From Hymenobacter lapidarius (GTDB lineage: Bacteria > Bacteroidota > Bacteroidia > Cytophagales > Hymenobacteraceae): a stretch of DNA of 64,000 nucleotides. The DNA lies in NCBI RefSeq assembly GCF_001816145.1, contig NZ_MDZB01000175.1, positions 58,161 through 122,160 on the forward strand, read 5' to 3'. The translations under genes were made by a program, and so were the position numbers. Positions 1 to 8,660 of the stretch are shown piece by piece. A model generated the notes under the pieces. The model was given only the letters and a program-made list of their open reading frames with translations, did not search any database and was not told the DNA's origin. Positions within the stretch are counted from its first letter, which is position 1. Every line of letters begins with the position of its first letter.

Positions 1-1242
1 GCCGACTACCTGAAGATAACCGGCACGGGTTCCGGCCAGAGCCTGGGCGGGGCCTTCAATGCCGAAGCCGACGGCGGGCAGTGCCTCAACGTGCGCCGCC
101 ACGTCAAGCAGGGCGATGGGGAGCCCGCCAACAGCCGCAGCCTGTGGTGGCGATTCGGGCAGTTCAAGTTTGCCCGCGCCTTCCGCCTGCGCGATGCCGT
201 CTACGAACTGCTGCGGGCCACCATCTACGGCCCGGCCCGCGCCGACGGCACCTTTGCGCCCCCCGCCCCGGCCCTGCTGGCCCTGCTGCCCCCGAATGCC
301 GACGCCCTGAGCGTGTTCCTTTCCGCCCCGACCAACCCGGCCACCGGCCAAACCGGCAACGCGAACGAGGTGCCGCGCCTGCTGCTTTCGGCCGGCTCCG
401 ACGTGAAGCGCTACGGCAGCAGCGAGGCGGCCACGCGGGTGCTCATCAGCCTCAAGCAGCTACTGGCTGACCTGAAGGCCCTCTACAAAATCGACTGGTT
501 CATTGACCCGCTCACCGGCTGGTTCCGCATCGAGGATTTGAGCTACGTGGAAGCCCAGCGCGAAGCCGGCGCGGTGCTCGACCTGACCGCCCTTTCCGGG
601 GCCGTGCTGCCCCGCGCCTACTCGTACCGCACCCCGGACTTGCCCCGTTACGAAGAACTAACCGTGGCCAATGCCCAGACGGAGGACCTGCCGGGCCACA
701 CCTATTTTGCCAAAGCCGCCCTTGACTACGGCCCCGACGGCTGCAGCATCGGCCGCGAAGGGCAGAACCGCCGCAGCAGCGCCAGCGCCCGCCTGACGGG
801 CGACGTGACGGCGGGCGTGCTCTTTGGCGATGCCATTCCCGATAACGCCCTCTTCCTCTTAGCCCCCGATGCCGCCGGCACCCTGAGCGACGCCAACCGC
901 CTCGTGGCCGTGTCCTCCCTGCTGGCCCGCTACCACCGGCGCGGCATGGTCGGCCCCGGGGCCGTGCTGCCCGGCGGCGTGCCGGTAACGGCCCAAAGCG
1001 TGCGCCCGCAGCGCGAACAGCCCGCCCAAACGGCCCCGCTGGGCACCTTGCGGGCCTTGCCGGCCACGGCCCGCCTCACGACCCTGCTGGGCCGTGAGGG
1101 CGAAGCGGCCAAAGCCGAGCTGAACCTGAAAACCGGCGTGGTTACCATTACCGCCTGGCTGACCGTGCCCGACTCCTACACCCCGCTTCCGACCATTCGG
1201 AGCCGGCAATTTGACGAATCCTTTTCCGATTCCTTTCGCTAG
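1..1242 (+). CDS. Phage structural-type protein, 5' end outside window
   Basis: The frame is open from the first base of the window, so the N-terminus is missing; 413 residues are visible and the gene ends in TAG at 1240-1242. I do not recognise a named domain. The protein is soluble, rich in Ala, Leu and Pro, with no signal peptide or membrane segment. It is the first of a same-strand series leading to a tail-fibre-like protein and a lysis cassette, so a tail or baseplate role is inferred from position only. The stop overlaps the GTG start of the next gene by one base, which suggests translational coupling. Confidence 0.6.
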   Translation, partial: ADYLKITGTGSGQSLGGAFNAEADGGQCLNVRRHVKQGDGEPANSRSLWWRFGQFKFARAFRLRDAVYELLRATIYGPARADGTFAPPAPALLALLPPNADALSVFLSAPTNPATGQTGNANEVPRLLLSAGSDVKRYGSSEAATRVLISLKQLLADLKALYKIDWFIDPLTGWFRIEDLSYVEAQREAGAVLDLTALSGAVLPRAYSYRTPDLPRYEELTVANAQTEDLPGHTYFAKAALDYGPDGCSIGREGQNRRSSASARLTGDVTAGVLFGDAIPDNALFLLAPDAAGTLSDANRLVAVSSLLARYHRRGMVGPGAVLPGGVPVTAQSVRPQREQPAQTAPLGTLRALPATARLTTLLGREGEAAKAELNLKTGVVTITAWLTVPDSYTPLPTIRSRQFDESFSDSFR

Positions 1243-2698
1243 TGGCCCTCAACGTTCACACCTTCCCGCTGCTGGCCTACCCCGGCCCCGCCCCCGAAAC
1301 GGCCGCCCGCGCCGGCATGGGCGGCTGGGATGCCTACGCGCTGTGGGCACCCACGGACCGGCTGCTGCCCTTCGTGCTGCAACGCCCCCTGCTGGTCGGG
1401 GCGCCGCGTGGGTGGCGTGCGCCCGGCTGGAGCACGCCGATACCGGCGCCCTGCTCCACGAGCTGACGCCCACCGGCCCCGGCGCCCCCTTGCCCGCGCT
1501 GGGCCTGCTGCTGCACAAGTTCCAGGACGCGGGCACGGGCGTGGAATCCTTCGCCTACTACGGCGGCATCATTCCCGGCCTGGCTTTGCCTTGTGGCGTG
1601 CCCGTGCGCCTGGTGCTCGACAACGCCTACCAGAGCCCGCGCTTCACGGGCCGCGCCGATAGTGCCACGGCCTGCCTGCAGCTCGACTGGTGGCACGATT
1701 CGCCCCTCTACCGCGTGCCCTACGGCACGGGCCTGCACCAACGCCTCTACGTGGAGAACGCAGGACTGCAGTACGCCCCGACCAGGGAAAAGAGCGAAGT
1801 CATCGTGAACCCGGCCACGGGCGAGGACACGGTGGTGTTCATGGCCAAAATCCGCGCCGCCACCGTGAGCACGGAGCCGCTGCCCGCCTACCTGGCCGAA
1901 GCCTTGAGCGCGGCCAACGCCCACCAGCGCTTTGCCGTGGACGGGGAGGAATGGAAGCTGGCCGAAGCCAAGGAAACCAAGGCCGGCACCGACGGCGGGC
2001 GCGATGCCTTCACGCTCACCTTTGAGCAAACCGACGTGCTGGTGCGCCGCTCCTGCCCCGTGCCCGCCCCGGTCTCCCTGCCGTACGCGCCCGACATGGT
2101 GCGGCCGTGGCGCTGCGGCGACACGAGCGACACGGCCCCGGACTTTCAGCCCGACGGCGAGGGTATCTGTGAAAGCGACAACGACGACTTAAACACGGGC
2201 TACGTGCTCTACACGACCCGCGACGTGAACCCGAACAGCGCCAGCTTCAACCAAGTGGGCGCCCCCGTGCGCGGCGAGCAGCCCAACGAGGCCCAGTGCC
2301 CGGTGCCGCCGCTCTACTACTCCGCCGAAGTGGCCGGCTACACCTCCCGTTCGGACTGCGCCGAAGGCCAGGCCAGCGGCGAGCCCGTGTATTACCGCTT
2401 GGCGGCCGGCGCGCAAACCAGCCGCGTGAGCCAGGCCCAGGCCAACGAAGCCGCGCAGGCCCTCTATGCCACCCAGGCGCAGGCCCACGCCAACGCCACC
2501 GGCACCTGCCTCACCGCCGGGCCGGGCGGCGGGGCTGCCACCTACGTGCCCGTGTATACGCCCGACGGGTGCTTTGCCTGCCAGATGGCCAACGAAGCCG
2601 ACCTCTCGGACGTGCGCGATGCCACGGCCCCGGAGATAAACCAGTACACCCGCGCCTACAACAACAACGGGACCGCCTGCGCGCCCTGTGCCAACTAA
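1242..2698 (+). CDS. Phage structural-type protein with C-terminal DUF5977 module, frameshifted
   Basis: A GTG start at 1242 overlaps the preceding stop. The first ~57 codons (MALNVHTFPLLAYPG...) lie in one frame, and the remainder (WVACARLEHADTG... to the stop at 2698) in another. One extra base near 1413 (for example cgTGGG to cgCTGGG) would join them smoothly, giving about 485 residues. Near the C-terminus, from YYSAEVAGYTSRSDCAEG to AHANATGTC, the protein matches the DUF5977 pattern: aromatic pair, conserved Cys, 'VYY' strand, 'SQAQANEAAQ' helix, 'AHANATGTC' ending. DUF5977 is common in Bacteroidota surface and RHS-like proteins. Function is unknown; a tail component is inferred from context. 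The frameshift is either a sequencing error or a real lesion; I see no slippery heptamer. Confidence 0.6.
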
Positions 2699-2743
2699 TT
2701 CCCCCGTTTTTCCCTCACCCCAATCCCTCACCCTTTTTTACTC

Positions 2744-3331
2744 ATGGCCGCAAACCCAGACGACCCCACCATTGCCCTGAATTGCCAGGACCAGACCCTG
2801 CCGGCCGGCGTATCGGCCGCCGATTGCTACGTGCCCGAGCGCAACTACGGCCCGATTCGCAACCTCTACTACACCCGCGCCCCGTTCGCGGCCCCGCCCA
2901 CGGCCTTGGAAATCGCCCGCCGGCTGGCCTTGTTCGGCACGGCGCCCACGGACCCCGAAGCAATGGTTGGCCCCATCGTGGCCCAGGTGAGCCTGACGCC
3001 CGCCACCGCCCAGGTGGACCGCATCAACGGGGTGGACTACCCCAAGCCGACGGACCTCTCCTTCGCCGTGACCATCTTCGACACCAACCAAGCGCAGTAC
3101 GCGTTCATGCGCAGCACCCAGAAGGGCGGCACGCAGGGCTATTTCTACGGCGTGGACGGCACCCCGTACTGGGTGGGTGGGCAGTCCGGGCTGACCGGCG
3201 AAAAGGCCATCCTCTCCTCCCGCTTCAACTGGCCGGCGGATGAGACGGCGCTCCAGACCATCACCGGCACCATCACGGGCAAGGGCTTCTTTGACCCCAA
3301 GCGGGTGCCCAGCCCGGTGCCCGTGGTGTAA
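2744..3331 (+). CDS. Phage structural-type protein, unknown
   Basis: This 195-residue protein starts at an ATG after a 45-base gap. No signal peptide or membrane segment is visible, and I do not recognise the family. The sequence alternates Pro/Ala-rich loops with short strands (for example GYFYGVDGTPYWVGG), compatible with a beta-rich virion protein. It sits between the DUF5977 gene and the tail-fibre-like gene, and a hairpin at 3355-3381 follows its stop. A tail tube or baseplate role is a guess from position. Confidence 0.5.
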   Translation: MAANPDDPTIALNCQDQTLPAGVSAADCYVPERNYGPIRNLYYTRAPFAAPPTALEIARRLALFGTAPTDPEAMVGPIVAQVSLTPATAQVDRINGVDYPKPTDLSFAVTIFDTNQAQYAFMRSTQKGGTQGYFYGVDGTPYWVGGQSGLTGEKAILSSRFNWPADETALQTITGTITGKGFFDPKRVPSPVPVV

Positions 3332-3354
3332 GCGCCCGTAAGCGCCTGCCTTGC

Positions 3355-3381
3355 AGCCCCGGCCCCTCTAAGGTCGGGGCT
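3355..3381 (+). terminator. Hairpin after structural gene
   Basis: AGCCCCGGCC and GGTCGGGGCT can pair (one G-T) around a short loop, followed by the T-rich stretch gtttgcgttt. It lies between the stop at 3331 and the next start at 3426 and may give partial termination or processing. Confidence 0.5.
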
Positions 3382-3425
3382 GTTTGCGTTTGTCGCCCGT
3401 AGGGCCGTGCAGGGAATTTTGTGCC

Positions 3426-6047
3426 ATGCTGCTACCAGCCCCCCAGACCCGCGCCGAACTTGAAAGCCTGCTGCGTGCGCTAATCACCGACCCGCTCAAC
3501 AATCAAAACACGGCCGATAGGGTGCGAGCCATCATCCGGGCCGTCTTTGAGGCGAGCTACAACCGCGCCGACGACGACCTGCCCGCCGCAATGGCCCCCC
3601 TAGCAGCCAATGAGCTGAACGCGGGCCGCCAGTCGTACGTGAACCTGACGGTGCGGGCCGCCCTGCTTAAGCTGCTCAATGAAGTGGCTACGGCCCCCGC
3701 CGCGCCCACCAACCCGCAGACCGACGACCAGGGTAACATCTTCTCCGGCCTGCTCGTCCCCGGCTTCCCGACGATTTCCGACTACTTTGCCTTTGGGGTG
3801 CCCGGCACCACGGGCATCGTGGACGCGGCCGGCGTGGGCGACGTGGCCAACGGCCGCCTCTACCTGCGCAACATCACCGGCGAGCGCCTGCCCGGTAGCG
3901 TGGGCTTCGGCGTGAAGGCCAGCGGCAACCGCCCGCAAGGGGCCGCCCTGACCAATGCCGTGGCCTTCACCGGCCCGGCTGCCGCCCCCGCGCCCACCGG
4001 CCCGACCCTGAGCAGCTTCTCGCCTACCAGCGGGGCCGTGGGCGCGGGCGTCACCATTGCCGGCAGCGGCTTCCTCAACACCAACGACGTGTACTTCAAC
4101 GGCACGCCGGCCAACTTCACCGTGCTCAGTGCCACGACCATCAACGCCACCGTGCCAGCGGGGGCGACCACGGGCAAAATCAGCGTGGCCACCACGGAAG
4201 GCAGCATCACCAGCCTGGGCAACTTCACCCTCACCACGTCCCTGCCGGACGGCGGGACATCAGGAACCAGCACGACATTGGGCAACGCGCAGTACTGGAA
4301 CAACAGCCAGAACATCGGCCGCACCGGCTACACGGTGCGCAGTCCGTACTCCTTTTTCCGCCTGAAGCTACCGTCGGAAGTCGCCAGCTTCGAGGTGCAG
4401 GTGTTCAACAACCTGCCCGCGGCCGCCAATTTTAGTCTATTGCAAAACTTCGGCGTGCGCGTAAACGGCGCCTATGCCCAAACGATTGAGGTAGCCCCCA
4501 ATGCCACGGCCTGGTACCCGGTTACCGTGCCGGCTGGCGCAACAGTGGACGTGCTTAATGGCTTTCTGGAGAAAGCGCCGGGCAATGATTACCAGGGGGT
4601 TTTTGTGCTGGACGTGCGCCTGGCCTCCGGTACGCTCTCGTTTGTAAATCCAGTGGCCCCGGCCAAGAGAATACTAATGTACGGCGACAGCATTCTGACC
4701 GGCGCCACTGCTTCGCCCCCGGCCCGGAACGCGGCGGCCCAATTGGTGCGGGCCGAGCTTCTGGGGCAAGGGTATGATGTAACAATGGAAAGCTATTCGG
4801 CGCGTTCCGTGGCCGATGACTACGCCGAAACGGCCGACCGGCCGGGCTTCATTGCCAAGCTCGGCGCGGCTCGTGACGGCACGGCGGGCAACTTGCTGCT
4901 GCTGGAAATGGGCACCAATGATATTGCCAATATCAGTGCGTTCCAGCAGCGGGCCGGCGCTTTAATCGATGCCTACCATAGCGCCTACCCCGCTGACCGG
5001 GTACTCTACCAACTGCCCACCACGCGCTACGACGGCGGCGGCGATAGCGCGGCCCTGCAACAGGCCGTGCAGCAACTGGCGGAGATTCGGAGCTGGCTCC
5101 AGGTGTTCGACACAAACGTGGTACAAGCCGACACCATTTCCGACAACCTGCACCTGACCACGGCCGGACACCGCAAGGTGGCCGATGCCATGAAAGTGGC
5201 TATTCTTAACCCCGCCGCCGCCACGACGCCCGCGACCACCATCCTTTCGGCACGCGACCGCAACAATGCGAATCAACTAACGCCTGCCGGGGCCTGGGTG
5301 GCAGACGAGGGGACGGGCTACGTGTCGAGCAACGGCTTCGCTTCGCAAAACAGCTCGGCGCGGGACAACTGGACGATGCTCAATGCGGTCGGCTTCGACT
5401 ATAACAGCGTGGTAGTGCCGAATGCCTCTGGCGTCCAATTCCTATACCGCACAGCAGGCAGCACTGCGGCTTTCCAGTTGCTGGGAACAGGCACCCAAAT
5501 CGCCGGACAAAAAGGGACCGCCACCATTTTCCGAAGCCGGGGGCTGCCACGCGGCGATTATGAAGTGTATATGACATGGGATGGGCAGGGCACCTTTAAT
5601 GGGCTGCTGGCCGACCAAGTGGTTATCTACCACGACGCACCCGCCCCGCCGGTTAGCGCGGACCCGCTCACGCCTTTGCAATGCGAACTGACGCCTGCCG
5701 GCACCTGGTTTGCGGATACCGGCGCACCCTACTATTCGGGCACCGGCTACTACAGCACTGACCTAGCGGCAAAGGTGGCCTTTACGCTTAACGGCATAAT
5801 AGGCTTTGATTACAACTGCATCCAGGCCCCCAGTGGCAGTGGCGTGAGCTTCTTCTACCGGGTAGCCGGCAGCGGGGCAGCCTGGCAGCCGCTGGGCACT
5901 GGCACACAATATGCCTCGGCGGTGCAGGCTGCCACCATCTTCAGCGCCAGTGGATTGCCGCTCGGTAATTACGAGTTCTACATGGCGCTGACTACGCCCA
6001 CCACCAACGGCCTGCTGGCCGACCAGGTGGTGCCTTTGCCAGGCTAA
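3426..6047 (+). CDS. Tail-fibre-like protein with IPT/TIG domain and SGNH hydrolase
   Basis: I chose the ATG at 3426 (873 residues) over a TTG 42 bases upstream. Residues ~190-270 are an IPT/TIG fold (LSSFSPTSGAVGAGVTIAG, then VYFNGTPANF and TVPAGATTG). Residues ~415-600 are an SGNH/GDSL hydrolase: MYGDSILTG holds the nucleophile Ser, EMGTNDI is the GxND block, DNLHLT carries the Asp-x-x-His pair. The C-terminus holds two related beta modules of about 110 residues, both starting LTPAG and ending in GLLADQVV. Known relatives deacetylate or de-esterify surface glycans; a depolymerising receptor-binding role is inferred. From about 4430 base composition becomes visibly less GC-rich, suggesting a swapped receptor module. 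Confidence 0.75.
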   Translation: MLLPAPQTRAELESLLRALITDPLNNQNTADRVRAIIRAVFEASYNRADDDLPAAMAPLAANELNAGRQSYVNLTVRAALLKLLNEVATAPAAPTNPQTDDQGNIFSGLLVPGFPTISDYFAFGVPGTTGIVDAAGVGDVANGRLYLRNITGERLPGSVGFGVKASGNRPQGAALTNAVAFTGPAAAPAPTGPTLSSFSPTSGAVGAGVTIAGSGFLNTNDVYFNGTPANFTVLSATTINATVPAGATTGKISVATTEGSITSLGNFTLTTSLPDGGTSGTSTTLGNAQYWNNSQNIGRTGYTVRSPYSFFRLKLPSEVASFEVQVFNNLPAAANFSLLQNFGVRVNGAYAQTIEVAPNATAWYPVTVPAGATVDVLNGFLEKAPGNDYQGVFVLDVRLASGTLSFVNPVAPAKRILMYGDSILTGATASPPARNAAAQLVRAELLGQGYDVTMESYSARSVADDYAETADRPGFIAKLGAARDGTAGNLLLLEMGTNDIANISAFQQRAGALIDAYHSAYPADRVLYQLPTTRYDGGGDSAALQQAVQQLAEIRSWLQVFDTNVVQADTISDNLHLTTAGHRKVADAMKVAILNPAAATTPATTILSARDRNNANQLTPAGAWVADEGTGYVSSNGFASQNSSARDNWTMLNAVGFDYNSVVVPNASGVQFLYRTAGSTAAFQLLGTGTQIAGQKGTATIFRSRGLPRGDYEVYMTWDGQGTFNGLLADQVVIYHDAPAPPVSADPLTPLQCELTPAGTWFADTGAPYYSGTGYYSTDLAAKVAFTLNGIIGFDYNCIQAPSGSGVSFFYRVAGSGAAWQPLGTGTQYASAVQAATIFSASGLPLGNYEFYMALTTPTTNGLLADQVVPLPG

Positions 6048-6052
6048 CCCTT

Positions 6053-6065
6053 CCCCCCCCCCCCC
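6053..6065. repeat. Run of 13 cytosines
   Basis: A homopolymer of 13 C lies 20 bases before the ATG at 6085, between the tail-fibre-like gene and the lysis cassette. Such tracts are prone to slippage and to sequencing error. Confidence 0.9.
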
Positions 6066-6084
6066 GCGCTACCCCGCCCCCACC

Positions 6085-6576
6085 ATGCTCCTGACCCTGC
6101 TCCAAACCGCTGAGCTGACCACGGCCGCCACGCAGGCGGCCAGCGCCGTGAGTTCGCACGCGGAAACGGCGGCCTTCACGGCCCTGCTTTGGCTGCTGGT
6201 CGTGGTCTTTGGCGGCGTGTCGGCCCTGCTCATCTACAAGCTAATCTGGAAGGACAAGCCCGCCACGGCCAGCGAAGTAGACGTGCTGCGCACGGCCCTG
6301 ACCGAGCTGCGGGCGGCCTTTGAGGAGCGCAAGAAGTCGATGAACAGCGCGCGGATGCAGGACAAGCTCAAGATAGAAGCTGATTTGGCGGCCGTCGCCT
6401 GCGCCATTAACAAGTTGGCCGACACGGCCGAGAGCCTGACCACGATGACCGAGCGCGTGAGCTGGCACGGCAAACTACACGAAACGCACCGCGACGAGTT
6501 TCGGGCGGTGCACGAAGAATTAAAGGAAGTGAAACGCGACATTAAAGACTTGGGCCGTGAGCGAGCAAGAACCTGA
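6085..6576 (+). CDS. Membrane-anchored coiled-coil protein of lysis region
   Basis: 163 residues. One strong membrane segment lies at ~31-52 (AAFTALLWLLVVVFGG, then ALLIYKL), followed by a charged helical tail with heptad-like spacing (~60-163, ending VHEELKEVKRDIKDLGRE). No enzyme motif is seen. A single hydrophobic segment plus coiled coil next to an endolysin resembles holin-associated or tape-like accessory proteins, but I cannot assign a family. It overlaps the next gene's GTG start by 20 bases, so the cassette is probably co-translated. Confidence 0.6.
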   Translation: MLLTLLQTAELTTAATQAASAVSSHAETAAFTALLWLLVVVFGGVSALLIYKLIWKDKPATASEVDVLRTALTELRAAFEERKKSMNSARMQDKLKIEADLAAVACAINKLADTAESLTTMTERVSWHGKLHETHRDEFRAVHEELKEVKRDIKDLGRERART

Positions 6577-7015
6577 ATACCGGGCCATCATCCGCAACGC
6601 CACGGCCCGCCTGGCCGAAACGATTGAGCGGCTGCAGGCCGTGCACCTCACCCTGGCCGGCGCCGAAGTCGAGCTGGTGGTGGGCAACGACTGGGCGCCG
6701 CTGGCCGCCGTGCCGGGCGTGGAGACGCGCATGCTCAAGGACGCTTTTCTGCTGGAAGCCCGCTACGCGCCCGGCACCGAAAGCCCCGGCACCATCGTCG
6801 TGCCCGAAGCGGTGTACGTGCTGGTTGAGGCCGGCGTGTTCTGGCTCGGCACGGACGAGCAGCCCCTGCAGCCCTACCGGGCGGGCCAGTACAAGTACCT
6901 GCCCCCCGGCCAGCCGCACCGCTGGCGCTGCGAGGGCGCGGTGCTCAACCTGCTGCCCTTCGTGCCCGCCTCCTGCCGGCCGCCCCTCTCCCCCGACCCG
7001 TGCGAAGTGAAATAA
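6557..7015 (+). CDS. Small phage protein, possibly cupin-like
   Basis: 152 residues, starting at GTG 6557 inside the preceding gene. The middle and C-terminal part (YRAGQYKYLPPGQPHRWRC, then GAVLNLLPF) resembles the second beta-hairpin of a cupin barrel, where Pro-Gly-x-Pro-His is typical, but the full two-motif cupin signature is not clear. It has no signal peptide. The 3' end overlaps the next GTG start. Its role in the phage is unknown. Confidence 0.5.
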   Translation: MSEQEPEYRAIIRNATARLAETIERLQAVHLTLAGAEVELVVGNDWAPLAAVPGVETRMLKDAFLLEARYAPGTESPGTIVVPEAVYVLVEAGVFWLGTDEQPLQPYRAGQYKYLPPGQPHRWRCEGAVLNLLPFVPASCRPPLSPDPCEVK

Positions 7016-7443
7016 TCCCCGCCTTCAATCCCCGGCCCGTGACCATCGCCCTGCCCTCCCTCTCCTTCGCCCTGCTCACCGCCCTGCTGTGGGCCGGGCT
7101 GGCGTTCCTGCTCTGGCTGTGGCTGCGGCGCGAGCTGACCCCCAAACGCTTCCTCTCGATATGGGAGAGCGACGGCGTACTGAGCACCCGCCTGCTGCTG
7201 GCCACCGTGCTGAGCGGCTTCGGCATGGCCATGTACGCGGCGGGCCGGATGGACGACGGCGGTCTGAGCCAGCTGCTGGGCTGGGTGACGGGCATGCTGG
7301 CCGTGGGCGGCGTGGTCAAGGCCGCCGCCAGCCTAAAGAGCGAAACGACCAACGTGACCACCAAAACCCTGAACGCCGAAGTGAGTGCCGACACGGTGAA
7401 CCTGAACGGCAAGCCTGCCACCCCTAACCCCGAATCCGAATGA
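7000..7443 (+). CDS. Holin-like two-helix membrane protein
   Basis: 147 residues from a GTG that overlaps the previous gene by 16 bases. Two hydrophobic segments are visible (~17-40, SFALLTALLWAGLAFLLWLW, and ~65-110, with LLLATVLSGFGMAMYA and GWVTGMLAVGGVV). They are followed by a polar tail rich in Thr and Asn (NVTTKTLNAEVSADTVNLNG). Size, two helices and position just before a lipoprotein and an endolysin fit a holin, but no family is recognised. The stop overlaps the next start as ATGA, indicating coupling. Confidence 0.55.
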   Translation: MRSEIIPAFNPRPVTIALPSLSFALLTALLWAGLAFLLWLWLRRELTPKRFLSIWESDGVLSTRLLLATVLSGFGMAMYAAGRMDDGGLSQLLGWVTGMLAVGGVVKAAASLKSETTNVTTKTLNAEVSADTVNLNGKPATPNPESE

Positions 7444-7952
7444 AAACCCGCCACCGCCTCCTGCTGCTTTGCCTGCTATGCCTGCTTTGCGCCGCCCACA
7501 CCAGCGGCTGCCGCAGCGCCCGCGCCACCGAAACGGCCGCGCCCGCGCCGGATGTGCCGGTGGCCACGGTGCCGGACACGACCCGGACACCACCCGGACA
7601 CGTGTCTAAGCCCGCTGGCCTGCTGGGCTTCCTGAGCACGCCCGCCGGTAGTGCCCGCCGGCAGCAGCGCAAGACCCTGCGAGCGGCCACGCCGAAAAAG
7701 CTGGGCAAAGGGGCCGTGTACGCGCCGCTGGCCACCGATGTGGTGAATGCCTACAAGCCGCGCCAAGCGGTGATACGGGCCGACAGCGGGGCCGTGGTGA
7801 CGGCCATCGATAAGGTAAAGGCCCCGGTGGCAATCGGTGCCGGGGCCACGGCCACGAGCACCACGAGCAAGGGCATCTCCCTTTGGTGGCTGCTCCTGCC
7901 CGCCGCCGGGCTGGCCTACTGGCTGTACCGCAAAACCATTCCCTTCGCTTAG
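7440..7952 (+). CDS. Lipoprotein with C-terminal membrane segment in lysis cassette
   Basis: 170 residues. The N-terminus is a lipoprotein signal (KTRHRLLLLCLLCLLCAAHTSGC, lipid-acceptor Cys ~24). A Pro/Thr/Ala-rich linker and a basic middle follow, and a hydrophobic segment lies at ~148-163 (WWLLLPAAGLAYWLYRK) near the C-terminus. Lipid anchor at one end and membrane helix at the other is the layout of unimolecular spanins, which join outer and inner membrane during lysis of Gram-negative hosts. That role is inference from topology and from the adjacent holin-like and endolysin genes. Confidence 0.6.
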   Translation: MKTRHRLLLLCLLCLLCAAHTSGCRSARATETAAPAPDVPVATVPDTTRTPPGHVSKPAGLLGFLSTPAGSARRQQRKTLRAATPKKLGKGAVYAPLATDVVNAYKPRQAVIRADSGAVVTAIDKVKAPVAIGAGATATSTTSKGISLWWLLLPAAGLAYWLYRKTIPFA

Positions 7953-7954
7953 CC

Positions 7955-8185
7955 ATGTGTACGGCTCGCCCACCCGCCCGCACTTACCGCCGCCTGGACC
8001 ACCCCAACGGCCCGGAAGTGCGGGTGCTGCACGCCCCGCGTGACGGGTGGGTAACGGTGAGCAGCAAGGGCCTGGGCATCACGTTTGAAACCGAGGCCCG
8101 CCGCCTCTATCCCCCTTTCCCGAAATGGTCAAACTCCCCCTGCGTTACGCCTGGCTGGAACACGAGCCCGCCCCAAGGCTTTTAA
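7955..8185 (+). CDS. Small protein overlapping the endolysin start
   Basis: 76 residues from an ATG three bases after the previous stop (MCTARPPARTYRRL...). The first ~56 residues (EVRVLHAPRDGWVTVSSKGL, ITFETEARRLYPPF) look like a compact beta domain. The last ~20 are read from sequence that also encodes the endolysin N-terminus and are low in complexity. Without this gene, 170 bases of a tightly packed operon would be empty. No family recognised. Confidence 0.45.
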   Translation: MCTARPPARTYRRLDHPNGPEVRVLHAPRDGWVTVSSKGLGITFETEARRLYPPFPKWSNSPCVTPGWNTSPPQGF

Positions 8186-8655
8186 GAGAAGCGCTGAAAT
8201 TGTACGGCACCCGCGAAATCATCGGCCGGCAACACAGCCCCGCCATCCTGACCTGGCTGAAAGAGCTGGGCTTCTCATGGATTAAGGACGACGAAATCCC
8301 CTGGTGCGGGACCGCCCTGGCCGTGGCCGCTACCCGCGCCGGGGTGGCCTTGCCCCATCCGGAGATGCCCCGCGCCTTTTGGTGGGCCGGCTGGGGTACG
8401 CCCGTGGGCACGCCGATGCTCGGTGACGTGCTGGTCTTTGCCTTTAGCCACGTCGGGATTTACGTGGGTGAGGATTTGACGCACTACCATGTGGCTGGAG
8501 GCAATCAGAACAACACATTCAGCATTGCCCTCTTTCCAAAATCGGCCCTAAAGGCAGCCAGAAGAACCCCTTGGAAGGTAGCGCAGCCGGCGAATGTTCG
8601 ACAGATTTGGATTGACAGCAAAGGGATAGCCCCAACCGTTGCGACTACACGATAG
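8125..8655 (+). CDS. Endolysin-like CHAP/NlpC-type peptidase (TIGR02594-like)
   Basis: 176 residues, no signal peptide. The core matches the TIGR02594 branch of CHAP/NlpC-P60 amidase-endopeptidases: catalytic Cys61 in IPWCGTALAVAA, the central PRAFWWAGWGTP and MLGDVLVF, catalytic His109 in SHVGIYVGED, then HYHVAGGNQ and the conserved FPKSALKAARR. Such enzymes cut peptidoglycan peptides; here it is the lytic enzyme of the cassette. From about 8503 (Asn127-Gln128) to the stop, the DNA is less GC-rich than the first part. A second, diverged copy of the same 3' segment lies at 9345-9494 beyond the HNH gene, so this C-terminus looks replaced. Confidence 0.8.
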   Translation: MVKLPLRYAWLEHEPAPRLLREALKLYGTREIIGRQHSPAILTWLKELGFSWIKDDEIPWCGTALAVAATRAGVALPHPEMPRAFWWAGWGTPVGTPMLGDVLVFAFSHVGIYVGEDLTHYHVAGGNQNNTFSIALFPKSALKAARRTPWKVAQPANVRQIWIDSKGIAPTVATTR

Positions 8656-8660
8656 TCGCC

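Noticed and set aside
1400..1425. Programmed -1 frameshift like that of phage tail assembly chaperones
   Set aside because: No X XXY YYZ slippery heptamer or downstream pseudoknot is evident, and the break joins two parts of one protein body rather than adding an optional C-terminal extension.
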